Source: Acetobacter aceti
Lineage (GTDB): Bacteria; Pseudomonadota; Alphaproteobacteria; Acetobacterales; Acetobacteraceae
DNA length: 64,000 bases
Reading direction: 5' to 3'
Assembly (NCBI RefSeq): GCF_002005445.1
Contig: NZ_CP014692.1
Coordinates: 186,001 to 250,000 of the forward strand
The translations under genes were made by a program, and so were the position numbers. Below are positions 53,071 to 61,790 of the stretch, piece after piece; position 1 is the stretch's first letter, and each line of letters opens with the position of its first letter. The notes under the pieces are model-generated. The model did no database searches. It was not told the origin of the DNA and saw nothing but the letters and a program-made list of their open reading frames with translations.

Positions 53071-53739
53071 TTATCCATTGACCAGTAAATTGCGGACGGT
53101 GACAGGGCTCCAGTTTTCTTTCTTATGATATGTTCTGATTCCGAGTTCCTTCAGTCGCTCGCATATCTGAGAATATGTCATCCCGGAATTCCTTAAATCT
53201 CTGACGACCGGGAGCACCCGGCTTCTGTAGGCCGACAGTCTGGATTGCCTGACTGTTATAGCCTTCTGGACATCATCAGCCCCAAAATGATGGCATTTGT
53301 CACGCCAGCCCCCCAATTTCTTGCCACCGGCCTTCAACACAGCAAGGGCGTCCTTTGTGCGTTGGGAGATCATCTCTCTTTCCTGTTGAGCCAGCAGAGC
53401 CATGATGCCAACAGTCATGACGTTTGCATCTGGCATATCGCAGGCGATGAATGGAACATCCCCGCGTTGAAGCTGTAACAGGAACACAGCATCACGGGAG
53501 AGCCGGTCCAGCTTTGCAATCAGAAGTGTGGCTCCATACAGACGACAGGCTTCCATAGCTTTGAACAGTTCTGGTCGGTCATTCTTTCCTCCGGATTCAA
53601 CTTCCCTGAATTCCTGGAGTAATGTTCCATTTCTATGAGTCACGAAATTACTGACTGCATCCTGTTGCGACTGTAATCCCAGACCTGACTTTCCCTGTTT
53701 TTCTGTTGATACGCGATAATATCCGATAAATCTGTTCAT
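53071..53739 (-). CDS. Serine recombinase, resolvase family
   Basis: The 222-aa product shows the catalytic N-terminus (FIGYYRVSTEKQGKSGLGLQ, serine about residue 11), LIAKLDRLSRDAVFLLQL with the conserved arginines, and MALLAQQEREMISQRTKDAL. A C-terminal helical region (MTYSQICERLKELGIRTYHK) resembles a recombinase DNA-binding module. It lies between the repeat region and the pilV-like gene, on the same strand as the latter. It may resolve multimers or rearrange nearby DNA; targets were not identified. Confidence 0.87.
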   Translation of the reverse strand: MNRFIGYYRVSTEKQGKSGLGLQSQQDAVSNFVTHRNGTLLQEFREVESGGKNDRPELFKAMEACRLYGATLLIAKLDRLSRDAVFLLQLQRGDVPFIACDMPDANVMTVGIMALLAQQEREMISQRTKDALAVLKAGGKKLGGWRDKCHHFGADDVQKAITVRQSRLSAYRSRVLPVVRDLRNSGMTYSQICERLKELGIRTYHKKENWSPVTVRNLLVNG

Positions 53740-53745
53740 TATAAT

Positions 53746-53772
53746 AATACCTCAAGACCCCTTGAGGTTATT
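53746..53772 (-). promoter_or_regulatory. Hairpin covering the ribosome-binding site of the resolvase
   Basis: On the minus strand, CCTCAAG and CTTGAGG form a 7-bp stem with a GGGT loop, ending 10 nt before the ATG at 53739. The GAGG of the 3' arm is the only good Shine-Dalgarno sequence, so folding would hide it. This suggests translational control of recombinase expression, or a terminator-like barrier after the pilV-like gene. Confidence 0.5.
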
Positions 53773-53835
53773 TTATCATATCAATATCTTGTATTTCTGT
53801 TTGTGAAAAAACAGAGAGCGTGAATCTCTCTGCTA

Positions 53836-55701
53836 TTATTTGTCTCGGTCAGTCAGAACCTTGTGCCATGTATTGTCAGAACCACAGAAGAGGAGGGTGT
53901 TCTGTGATTTGTCGACATCTACGGAACCGGGGCCGGTGCTGGCATTGCCATTGAGCAATGTCTGCCCACAGTAGCCACCCTGAACACCAGCACCTCCGGA
54001 AACACCATCATCCTGAGCCCGGAATTTAAGGGAGCCTTCCGTGCTGACGTTTCCATACACATTGACATCAGCACCGTTATAGAGACCGCTTCCCTGATGA
54101 TCTCCGTAATCACCCTGCGGGTTTCTCCCGACAGTCAGGGAGTCCTGTATCCAGGCTGATCCCGAACCGCTTCCACCCTGATTGACGACCAGATTGCCAT
54201 GGTTGATCCATTCATCTCCATTATCGAGCATCAGATAACCATCCGTCATTTCGACATTATCGTTTTCGGTAACTTTCTTATCGACATCCAGGGTGGAGGA
54301 CAGATGTTCCGTTACACCTTCAATGTGACCCGTTTTGTCCATGTAAGAAAGAATCGTCCCGCCTGATCCTGTGCCAATTTTATCTTCGGAATACAGGTCA
54401 AACGTATGAATACCATTCCAGCCGGCAGGAAGCCCATTGTCAGGAGACAGGCCATTTGTCGCAATATTCCCGGCAAACTGGGCTTCATTCAGATGGGACA
54501 GACCAGATGGAAACACGTAATAGGCGTTGTTATTTTTATCTAACAGTTCAGTGGCCTGGATAATCTGGGTGCTGACACCCTGGAAGCCTGAACCGCCGGC
54601 GATGCTTATCCAGCCATTGGCATAAGTTGCGGCAGCATCAATTGCTCCATTAACACCTGGAGTAGCAGACCACTGAATGCCAGCCACATCAGATGTTACA
54701 ACACCCTTCTCAGTAACAGTCTTTCCCTGAACATCCAGGTTATCGTTTTTGATTTTCAGGCCGGTGCCGGGGTTATTTCCCTGATAGGTGATCCACCCAT
54801 CATTCTGGTCATAAAACCCACCATCATCGGAGATGTCGAAGTGACAGCCGGTCGCGTTACCCTGACAGGCCATCCCCCCGTTATACATATCGACCCGCCC
54901 GGTATGGGATGAATTCCCCATCTGGATATCGTTGTTGCCATTTCCATTCACAGCATAGGTGTTGTTCAGACTGTTGTTGTTCATGTCGATATTCGTATGC
55001 ATCCGGTTGGCTTCAGGGTTTCCGGTGTCATAGCGGTTCAGCCATTCTGAAACAGGAGAGCTGGATGTTGTGAGGTCATACGCCACATGACCATATGTTG
55101 GTGTGACACCGCTGGAAGCCCATGTTGAAATTGGCTGAGACCACGATGCGAACGATCCCTGGATATTTGATGATGAAACACCGGGGGGAGGGCTTTTCAT
55201 GACCCCGCCACCATTTCCACCCATCTTCGCCATGGCCAGCCCAACCTGTCTGTCATCCATAGGACTGCCTCCGGATGTCACCAGCATCCCTTCCAGATGC
55301 TCGGGGATGGTTCCATTGGCCTGGATATCACGCACCAGCAGATGAACTGTCTGGCCCATTGGCATGTTGGTTGTGAAATCATCCGGCAGAAGTCCGGTCG
55401 AACGCAGATCGCCTATTCCGTCCCAGTCACTGTTGCCGGTGATGGGGATTTCAACTGGTGTTTTGGATATGGCGCTGAGTAGTTTGTAATTTGCGGTGAT
55501 ATACGCATTGGAAGCCGAAGCGAGCATGGCCATTCTGTCTGCGGTGGCCTGTGCGTGCAGATTGTTGGTCATATCATTCTGCAACTGGGCGATGTTCGCA
55601 TACATGGCGGCAGAAACGCCAAGCGCAAGCAACACATCAAGAAGTGAGAAGCCTCTTCTCCTTTTTGTTGTGGTTCCTGAAATATCTCCTTCTGTAATCA
55701 T
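53836..55701 (-). CDS. Type IV prepilin / PilV-like adhesin
   Basis: The product is 621 aa from ATG 55701, preceded by AGGAG. A short basic leader ends in KRRRG, followed by the prepilin segment FSLLDVLLALGVSAAMYANI; cleavage is expected after G17, with Asp instead of the usual Glu at +5. The remaining 580 residues are a long Gly/Asn/Ser-rich, low-Lys exported domain with Cys pairs (ACQGNATGCHF and, near the end, YCGQ and LLFCGSDNTW), like the PilV tip adhesins of conjugative thin pili. No other pilus genes are present in the element. Confidence 0.72.
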   Translation of the reverse strand: MITEGDISGTTTKRRRGFSLLDVLLALGVSAAMYANIAQLQNDMTNNLHAQATADRMAMLASASNAYITANYKLLSAISKTPVEIPITGNSDWDGIGDLRSTGLLPDDFTTNMPMGQTVHLLVRDIQANGTIPEHLEGMLVTSGGSPMDDRQVGLAMAKMGGNGGGVMKSPPPGVSSSNIQGSFASWSQPISTWASSGVTPTYGHVAYDLTTSSSPVSEWLNRYDTGNPEANRMHTNIDMNNNSLNNTYAVNGNGNNDIQMGNSSHTGRVDMYNGGMACQGNATGCHFDISDDGGFYDQNDGWITYQGNNPGTGLKIKNDNLDVQGKTVTEKGVVTSDVAGIQWSATPGVNGAIDAAATYANGWISIAGGSGFQGVSTQIIQATELLDKNNNAYYVFPSGLSHLNEAQFAGNIATNGLSPDNGLPAGWNGIHTFDLYSEDKIGTGSGGTILSYMDKTGHIEGVTEHLSSTLDVDKKVTENDNVEMTDGYLMLDNGDEWINHGNLVVNQGGSGSGSAWIQDSLTVGRNPQGDYGDHQGSGLYNGADVNVYGNVSTEGSLKFRAQDDGVSGGAGVQGGYCGQTLLNGNASTGPGSVDVDKSQNTLLFCGSDNTWHKVLTDRDK

Positions 55702-55856
55702 GTCTGTTCTCCTGCAATACATTGATTGTATCACAGAAGAAAACAGGATAAGTTTTTCCGGTTTTATGCCGGTATAACACCTGTTTTTTTTCGTATTTAT
55801 GTAATTTGTTTGTATAGAATCCTGATACTCTGAAATCTGTATTATAATAGTATTGC

Positions 55857-55949
55857 CAGGCGTGGCATCCGGCTACACATTTCATGTGTTTCCTCCTGCC
55901 AGGCTGGCCAGGGGCTTCGCCCCGTGGACCCCATAGGAGACATACAGCC
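55857..55949 (+). other. Candidate oriT upstream of mobC
   Basis: The interval upstream of mobC has no gene. It contains two inverted repeats typical of transfer origins: ACACAT-TTC-ATGTGT (55875-55889) and GGGGC-TTC-GCCCC (55911-55923), followed by GTGGACCCC. Position directly in front of mobC and the relaxase is the usual place of oriT. The nick site was not identified. Confidence 0.5.
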
Positions 55950-56276
55950 ATGAGAAAGGATACCCGTATTTCAGTCAGATGTACCCGTGATCAGCTTGAT
56001 AGATGGAACGCCATTGCTCACAGTCATGGACATCAGACAGCCTCATCATTCTTCCGGGAACTGATGGCTTCATCTGATTTCGTGACCCACGAAAAGAAAC
56101 AGCTACTGGGTGAACTGGATCAGGCCACCGATCAGGTTGCAAGGTGCGGAAACAATCTGAATCAGATCGCTCATCATCTGAATGCCGGTGGCTATGAAGA
56201 CGCTTCGGTTGCTGTTGGTGAATGTCGTTCGCTGATCCGGGACATGAAGCGGATCGTCCGGGATATCCGGCAATGA
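55950..56276 (+). CDS. mobC: Mobilization protein MobC-like
   Basis: The 108-aa product from ATG 55950 (TAGGAGA upstream) has an N-terminal ribbon-helix-helix-like part (TRISVRCTRDQLDRWNAIAH) and the LMASSDF and GNNLNQIAHHLNAGGYEDAS segments characteristic of MobC accessory proteins. MobC binds oriT and helps the relaxase reach the nick site. Its stop overlaps the relaxase start (ATGA), so the pair is translationally coupled. An upstream in-frame extension to 55884 runs through the candidate oriT and is not used. Confidence 0.85.
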   Translation: MRKDTRISVRCTRDQLDRWNAIAHSHGHQTASSFFRELMASSDFVTHEKKQLLGELDQATDQVARCGNNLNQIAHHLNAGGYEDASVAVGECRSLIRDMKRIVRDIRQ

Positions 56277-58024
56277 TCATCCAGTCGGCACGCATGATGA
56301 CTTCATCCGGTCCGGGAAAGACCTGTGCTCATGTGTTCCGGGGTGCGAAGAATGAAAGCATCGAAGTCATCCAGGGTTCTGAATTCCAGGTGATGCAGGA
56401 CTACGATGAAGCCGGTGTCCGGGGCGACAGATACGCTGTCCGGCATTTCAAGATCAATCCGCAACATGACCTGAGCCGGGAGCAGTTTCTGGAAACCGTT
56501 TCCATACTGGCTATCGAATTCGGATTTGATCCGGATGCCTGTACCATCGTTGAGCACACGAAAACCAAGGCGTCCGGTAAGGCTTCAAAGCATATTCATC
56601 TGTATGTCAGTGAGAGGACGCCGGATGGAAAAGCGTTGGACAGCCGGTTCATGAAGGTCAGGCAGGAGAAGATTTCCCGGACGTGTGAGGCTCTGTTCGG
56701 TCATGACATTGTGCATGGACGCCATCAGCAGGCCGTCATCCATCAGCTTCGTGATGAAGGAAAGCATGACATTGCGGATGCCATAGAGAAAGCGACACCG
56801 GACCTGAGCCAGTCCGTTGAGTCAGCCTTCACGCTGACACAGCAACGCATCGCGGAACGGCACGGCATCAGTCTGCTGGATCTTCGTCAGAGACTCAAAG
56901 ACCTGAGAATTTCGTGTGACACGTTTTCCGGCATGATCAAGCAGATGCAGAATATGGGTCTTCATGTGAAGAAAGGAGATCGTGAAAACACATATATCAT
57001 CATGACTGATGAGGATAAATTTCTGGGTTCAGCAAACAGACTTCTGGGGATGAAGAAACAGGAATTCAGTCAGCAATATGAATCCAGCGTGCAGGGACTG
57101 AATACGAAATATGAGCCTGTTGAGGATGCGTCTTCGTCATACGTCCCGGAAACAGCCTCTGGGAAGCCCGTACAGACAGTTTTTGACGAAAATCGGCGTG
57201 AAGGCAATTTTGTTCCGAAAATTGCTACCTATCAGGAAGGCAGACTTCCTTCAGGAGAGAAGGAAAAGGTTGAGGCACCAGATGTCGAGAGACCTGCCCA
57301 TATTCATCCTGATCTGGTGAATGGCACGAGTGAAACCAGTGAGGTTATGTCTGCCGAGGAAAAGAAGGCTATTCAGTCAGCTAATCATGATCGTACACAG
57401 GCGAGTCAGACCATCCGGAGAATGTTGGCAGATCAGGAGGAATTCCACCGGAAGCTTGCCGAGCTTGAGAAGCAATTCCAGGTCCGATGGGGGCATATCA
57501 AATCCGAGCCATTTCCTGATCCGGATAGTCGTAATGCCTTTCTTGTTCGTCAGAAGCACGAAGGAATCCTGAGACCTCGACGGGAAAAATATCGGACTGA
57601 AAAAGAAAAGTGGTTGAATGGTTCAGCTACAAGGAAGGCACTTCAGGAGTTCCAGAGTGCATTGAAGCAGTTACGATATGACAGGGACGATTTTAAGAAT
57701 CTTGATATTTTGAACAACGACGATCATTTCAATTATTCGCTCAATCATATGTCTGATTTGTATGTCGCAGGTCGTGAAAGAGCACGAAAAGAATGGTCTT
57801 CTGACCTGTCCGTCCAGAGTTATTTGAAAGCAAAAAAAGATTTTGATGAACTTCTGGACTACATAAAGAAAACTGAGAATGTTGAGTTGTTAAAGACAGC
57901 CCTTCAAAATCCGGTGCGAGCGTTACAGCAAATGAGAGAATTGAAGAAATCAGAACAGCAAGAGAAAGACCTGATATATAAAAACACCGGACGTTCTCTT
58001 ATGTTTTCGTATGATGAAAGATAA
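56273..58024 (+). CDS. Relaxase / mobilization nuclease
   Basis: The product is 583 aa from ATG 56273. The N-terminal 200 residues form the relaxase domain: a HUH motif at H107/H109 (KHIHLYVSE), an earlier metal-ligand candidate H95 (IVEHTKTKA), and GDRYAVRHFKINPQHDLSRE, which resembles alphaproteobacterial plasmid relaxases. No tyrosine occurs before residue 44, while H20 lies in CAHVFRG; a histidine nucleophile, as in MobM of pMV158, is possible. The C-terminal 350 residues are charged and coiled. A 16-bp copy of the palindromic repeat unit lies within the gene at 56907-56922. Confidence 0.82.
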   Translation: MIIQSARMMTSSGPGKTCAHVFRGAKNESIEVIQGSEFQVMQDYDEAGVRGDRYAVRHFKINPQHDLSREQFLETVSILAIEFGFDPDACTIVEHTKTKASGKASKHIHLYVSERTPDGKALDSRFMKVRQEKISRTCEALFGHDIVHGRHQQAVIHQLRDEGKHDIADAIEKATPDLSQSVESAFTLTQQRIAERHGISLLDLRQRLKDLRISCDTFSGMIKQMQNMGLHVKKGDRENTYIIMTDEDKFLGSANRLLGMKKQEFSQQYESSVQGLNTKYEPVEDASSSYVPETASGKPVQTVFDENRREGNFVPKIATYQEGRLPSGEKEKVEAPDVERPAHIHPDLVNGTSETSEVMSAEEKKAIQSANHDRTQASQTIRRMLADQEEFHRKLAELEKQFQVRWGHIKSEPFPDPDSRNAFLVRQKHEGILRPRREKYRTEKEKWLNGSATRKALQEFQSALKQLRYDRDDFKNLDILNNDDHFNYSLNHMSDLYVAGRERARKEWSSDLSVQSYLKAKKDFDELLDYIKKTENVELLKTALQNPVRALQQMRELKKSEQQEKDLIYKNTGRSLMFSYDER

Positions 58025-58216
58025 TCTCGTATTTCTGATATCCCGCCGGATTGTTCCCAGCATGTTTCCTATGTTTCTGATTTAATTGTATTTTTCGGCT
58101 TAATCGTTCGTATCATTGATTTTCGTGAGATTACGCACCGGTTCTCTTACGTTGTCGTTTTTTGTGCCAATCTGCTGGAAACCTTGATATAATTTGTTCT
58201 GTTCGGTTTGATTAAG

Positions 58217-59326
58217 CTATTCCCTCCTCTTCTGAGGAGGGGGTTGGCCTCTCGATTTGTCACATTCCCAGAAGAAGTTTTCGGACAATATACATTCTTG
58301 GTTACTATATACCAAACATGGAACATTGTTATAAATATCATTGAATTCATTGACTATTCTATGTGTTCTCAATTTCATAGATACAGAAAACTGATTGTCG
58401 ACATGATTTTTGAATTCTCTGAAATGAATACAGTGTAAATACATAATTTGAAGTTTCTGAATATCAGTTTTCAGATGGTAGAAATCTGGATGACGTGATG
58501 ATAACAGATTCAACCTTTCATCCTGAAAACCTCTTATCAATATGAGAATCATTCCGTTCTGTTGTTTTTCCATCATTCTCTTATGAGATAATGATATCCT
58601 TCTATCAGATAAATCTTTGTATTTCTGATTGTTGAAAACAGCGTTATATCTGGTTTTGATATCTCTTTGTAATCCAATGAATGACACGTATGTATCTGAT
58701 TTTCTACTATCTTTGAGACAATAAGATATCAAGCCCAGAGCATCCCAGATATCCTTGATTGAATCATTTTTACGATCAATTTCATTCGGAAACTGCTCAA
58801 GGACGACTGATTCAACATATTCTCTGTCAGATGGATTGACGTATAATTGAATGTGATAATGCGGAGTTTCATCTTTTTGAAGTTCAAGGGATGACATTCC
58901 AAGTAAGAGAATTTCTTTGTTTTTCAATATTCTTTTTATCTTTTTCCATCTCTTTGATATCTCGTTTTTTGCTGTTTCATAATCACAGTCATGGAATTCA
59001 CTTTCAAGAGTTAAAGAGAGGAATAATCCTTCATATCTGAGATAGTTTTTTGCAAAGTCGTCTATATGTTCAGATATCGACCGATTGATTGAATATTTTT
59101 TCCTCTGTTGATATGTCTTGATATCATGAGCAGATAAACCAGTTTCTGAATTTTTCGAATCCTGAATGATGATATATGACTTTTCTGAATCTAATTTATC
59201 TTTATCAAATTGAATTTGGAATTCATCATTTTCAAGTCTGATATTCAGATATCGTCTGAAATTCCTACGTAGGAGATTGGCTTTTCGAGTTAGTTTTTGA
59301 TGTGTGATTCGTTGTTTTCTCGTATT
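58217..59326 (-). pseudogene. HUH Rep-like protein, main part (lacks its own start codon)
   Basis: A frame of 370 codons is open from 59326 to the stop at 58217, but the first ATG, GTG or TTG in it is only at 58927. The C-terminal part contains TPHYHIQLYV, a His-hydrophobic-His motif, and about 45 residues later LISYCLK, a tyrosine in the setting used by rolling-circle Rep proteins. The upstream gene (59290-59553) overlaps this frame and lies exactly in the minus-zero frame, so the two halves join by a -1 shift. Either this is a frameshifted gene or one made by programmed slippage. The last bases form a CCCTCCTC/GAGGAGGG hairpin. Confidence 0.55.
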
Positions 59327-59553
59327 TCATCATACGATAATGACATCAGAGAGAAGCCTTCTTTGATGTCTGATGAACACGATTGAACCCAATCCACGAC
59401 CTGATATGCGACCTCATGACAGTCAGAAACTCCGTAGTTTTCTGCGATTTTCTGAGTTATATGATTTTTATAGAATGGGTTGAGAGATAATAGAGTCCGC
59501 CAGATTCTGGGGTGTTCATTTCGCATGATTATCTCAATTTGTTCATAATTCAC
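59290..59553 (-). CDS. N-terminal part of the split Rep-like protein
   Basis: This 87-aa product (NYEQIEIIMRNEHPRIWRTL and so on, ending NNESHIKN) starts at ATG 59553 with GAAGGAG upstream. It has no known domain by itself. The downstream frame begins before its stop and continues for more than 350 codons in the -1 frame. The last codons before the stop are ATC AAA AAC TAA, an A-rich stretch that could allow ribosome slippage. Together the parts would give a protein of about 445 aa. Confidence 0.5.
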   Translation of the reverse strand: MNYEQIEIIMRNEHPRIWRTLLSLNPFYKNHITQKIAENYGVSDCHEVAYQVVDWVQSCSSDIKEGFSLMSLSYDEIRENNESHIKN

Positions 59554-59574
59554 TTAACTCCTTCGCAATGAATA

Positions 59575-59666
59575 CTTGACATCCAAGGAGCTATGCTATT
59601 ATATAAACAACAAGCTCCTCCTTGATGTTTTTCATTTGGCAAAATAAATTATATCATGGATTCATA
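59575..59666 (+). promoter_or_regulatory. Plus-strand promoter opposite the rep leader (possible antisense RNA)
   Basis: TTGACA at 59575-59580 is followed by TATTAT (59596-59601, spacing 15) or TTATAT (59598-59603, spacing 17). A transcript starting near 59607 would run rightwards and stop at the terminator at 59667-59697, giving an RNA of roughly 90 nt with no coding potential. It would be complementary to the leader of the minus-strand rep gene if that transcript starts further right. The arms AAGGAGCT and AGCTCCTCCTT at 59584-59622 add dyad symmetry. Confidence 0.4.
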
Positions 59667-59697
59667 AAAAGGCCGGGATCTTTCCCGGCTTTTTTAT
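59667..59697 (+). terminator. Bidirectional terminator
   Basis: GCCGGGA/TCCCGGC-type stem (GGCCGGGATCTTTCCCGGC) with TTTTTTATT on the plus strand and CCTTTTTAT on the minus strand. It ends the DUF5677-like gene from one side and the putative small RNA from the other. Confidence 0.85.
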
Positions 59698-60545
59698 TAT
59701 GTGGATTTTTCAGGTAAATTGTCTTTATGAAAAATGACTCCTTTTTGAGTATAATAATTATAAATCTCCATCGCGATTGATTCCAGTTTAGAATTATATT
59801 CATTATTAAAAAACTCTTCATCAAGGCGCATTGCAAAGAATACACAAACGTCAACGAGTTTTTTTATAATTGAATGCATTTCAGTTATATATATACCTCT
59901 GTAATGCACATAGGATTTATCATTATCTTTTTTATAATTTTGCAAAAATGAATTTGTTGAAATATGACAATGGGTATTAGATAAGGATTTGTAGTCTAAA
60001 TAAGCGCGTTGGCTTTGGAGTTCGTCTTTTGTTTTTTTATAAAAGACGCTTGCCATTGGTTTCTCTTTTCTCGGAACATTATCTAACATTTTTGATAGAG
60101 ATTTTTTTGTATCATTCAAATCACTGTTTTTCTGCTTATACAGTTCTTTGATGTGTGAATTTTTTTCTATGAATAAGATCATATCATGCTTAAATCGCAT
60201 TTCATCGTATTCATTTATGGATACGAAAAAATCTTCATCTTTAAGAAGGCATGCCAGAGCCAAATAGCATTCCAGCATATTTCTTATTATTGAATGTGAA
60301 TCCGAATTAATGGCATGCCCAAGAAGAATAACAACGGACTGCAAGCTCTGGCAAAATCGCATTGTTAGCATATTGGAAAGCAACTCTTTCCTTGATTTAT
60401 CGGGATTTAGTTTTTTCGTCATTTCCATAAGCAAGATATTAAGCCGATTGCATATAGAAAATTCTTTTTCGTAGTATTTCTCCACTTTCCATTTTTCGTT
60501 TTTCACTTCATCAGATAGAAAGCCTTGCTCTTCGAAAATGCTCAT
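59697..60545 (-). CDS. DUF5677-like hypothetical protein (element cargo)
   Basis: The 282-aa product is AT-rich in coding and helical in prediction. The segment SHSIIRNMLECYLALACLLK resembles the conserved part of DUF5677 proteins, a family of helical proteins with unknown function often found in mobile elements. No signal peptide or membrane segment. The start codon overlaps the stop of the integrase gene by four bases (ATGA at 60542-60545), so the two are translationally coupled. Confidence 0.6.
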   Translation of the reverse strand: MSIFEEQGFLSDEVKNEKWKVEKYYEKEFSICNRLNILLMEMTKKLNPDKSRKELLSNMLTMRFCQSLQSVVILLGHAINSDSHSIIRNMLECYLALACLLKDEDFFVSINEYDEMRFKHDMILFIEKNSHIKELYKQKNSDLNDTKKSLSKMLDNVPRKEKPMASVFYKKTKDELQSQRAYLDYKSLSNTHCHISTNSFLQNYKKDNDKSYVHYRGIYITEMHSIIKKLVDVCVFFAMRLDEEFFNNEYNSKLESIAMEIYNYYTQKGVIFHKDNLPEKST

Positions 60546-61711
60546 TTTGCGTCCAGTTTTTCTAATTTTTCTCTGATATCGGTTTCGGATGCATTCACAT
60601 ATTTCAGAAGTGTTTGCATGGTTTTATGCCTTGACATAGACGCGAGCGCACCAATGCTTAGACCCACATCCGCGAGCCTGCTAATTGCCTCATGTCGGAT
60701 GTCATGCAACCTCAAGTCTTTGCATCCTGCACGTTCTCTTGCCCTACTCCATTCGTTTGAGACATCTGAGTCAGACATTGAAAAAAGTCTGTCATCATGA
60801 CGCTTTCCGTTCATCAACTGTATGACACATGCTGTTGCATTTTCAGACAGATGAATAAGCCTTGGATGCCTATTTTTCGTGTCTTGTTTTCTGATCGAGT
60901 ATCCCTTTTGACCATCGACTATCTCCCGGACTGTCGTTTCAAGAATCTCTGATTTTCTCATGCCCGTGGCGAGTGCAATGATGATGAATGGTATGATTTC
61001 ATTCGCTCTATGACTATCTGACAGAGCGGAGAACAAGTCTCTTTCTTCTGTCCTGTTAAGCCTTCGTTGTCTGCCGTGTGGTGGTGGAGGCAGGAGGATA
61101 TCTTTCACAGGATTTTTCAGGTCAGAGATATTCCATCCGCCTTGTGTGATGGGTTTCCTTGCGGTTTCATAGAGTGCTGACAGTTGGAACAGGTCGTTTC
61201 TGATAGTCGATGCGGAAGCAGGTGATCCATCTTTTTTGGTTCTGTTTTTCATCCATCTGAATAACATCTCAGGAAAAATGTCATAAAGTGACTCTTGTCC
61301 GAACTCAGAGTTTTTCCACATGGTCAGGCGGTCGGTCATGGATTTCCAGGACTTAAATTTGTGGACTTCTTCGGAAATGTATCGGTCAACAGCCCACGCT
61401 AATGGGTATGGTCTCTCTTTTCTGACTTCGGTTGCACGTCTGATTTCGTTCCCGCGTTCATCGAATTCGACGATTTCGGCGTTCATGCCGACTTCAAACA
61501 CCTCAAAATTCGATGTCTCAACATTTATGAACTTTGTGTAATCGAAAGTCCGGTGGGGGTTTGCTCTACAGGCATCGACCTCAGCCAGAACATTCCTTTC
61601 CCACATCGTTGCATCGCTCTTTTTGGCGAAACTCCTATTCAGAGGAGGGAATCCCTTTCTGCGGACTTGTGCGAACCACATTCCGGTGTCGGAGCGTTTA
61701 TAGATGCTCAT
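60542..61711 (-). CDS. int: Tyrosine-type integrase of the element
   Basis: The 389-aa product is a phage-type site-specific recombinase. The N-terminal arm-binding and core-binding parts (residues 1-205) precede the catalytic domain with R252 (LATGMRKSEIL), H336 and R339 (LRLHDIRHEA), H362 (SRHKTMQ) and Y371 (LLKYVNAS). All catalytic residues are present. The gene lies 80 nt from attR and reads inward, the usual position of tRNA-targeting integrases. It should catalyse integration into and excision from tRNA-Ser(GCT). No excisionase gene is recognised inside the element. Confidence 0.95.
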   Translation of the reverse strand: MSIYKRSDTGMWFAQVRRKGFPPLNRSFAKKSDATMWERNVLAEVDACRANPHRTFDYTKFINVETSNFEVFEVGMNAEIVEFDERGNEIRRATEVRKERPYPLAWAVDRYISEEVHKFKSWKSMTDRLTMWKNSEFGQESLYDIFPEMLFRWMKNRTKKDGSPASASTIRNDLFQLSALYETARKPITQGGWNISDLKNPVKDILLPPPPHGRQRRLNRTEERDLFSALSDSHRANEIIPFIIIALATGMRKSEILETTVREIVDGQKGYSIRKQDTKNRHPRLIHLSENATACVIQLMNGKRHDDRLFSMSDSDVSNEWSRARERAGCKDLRLHDIRHEAISRLADVGLSIGALASMSRHKTMQTLLKYVNASETDIREKLEKLDAK

Positions 61712-61790
61712 AAGTCATATTCCAGTGCATCGAGATTGCATCGCGAGCATCACAGTAAACTTAGATATATGAAAAACAACGATTATTATT

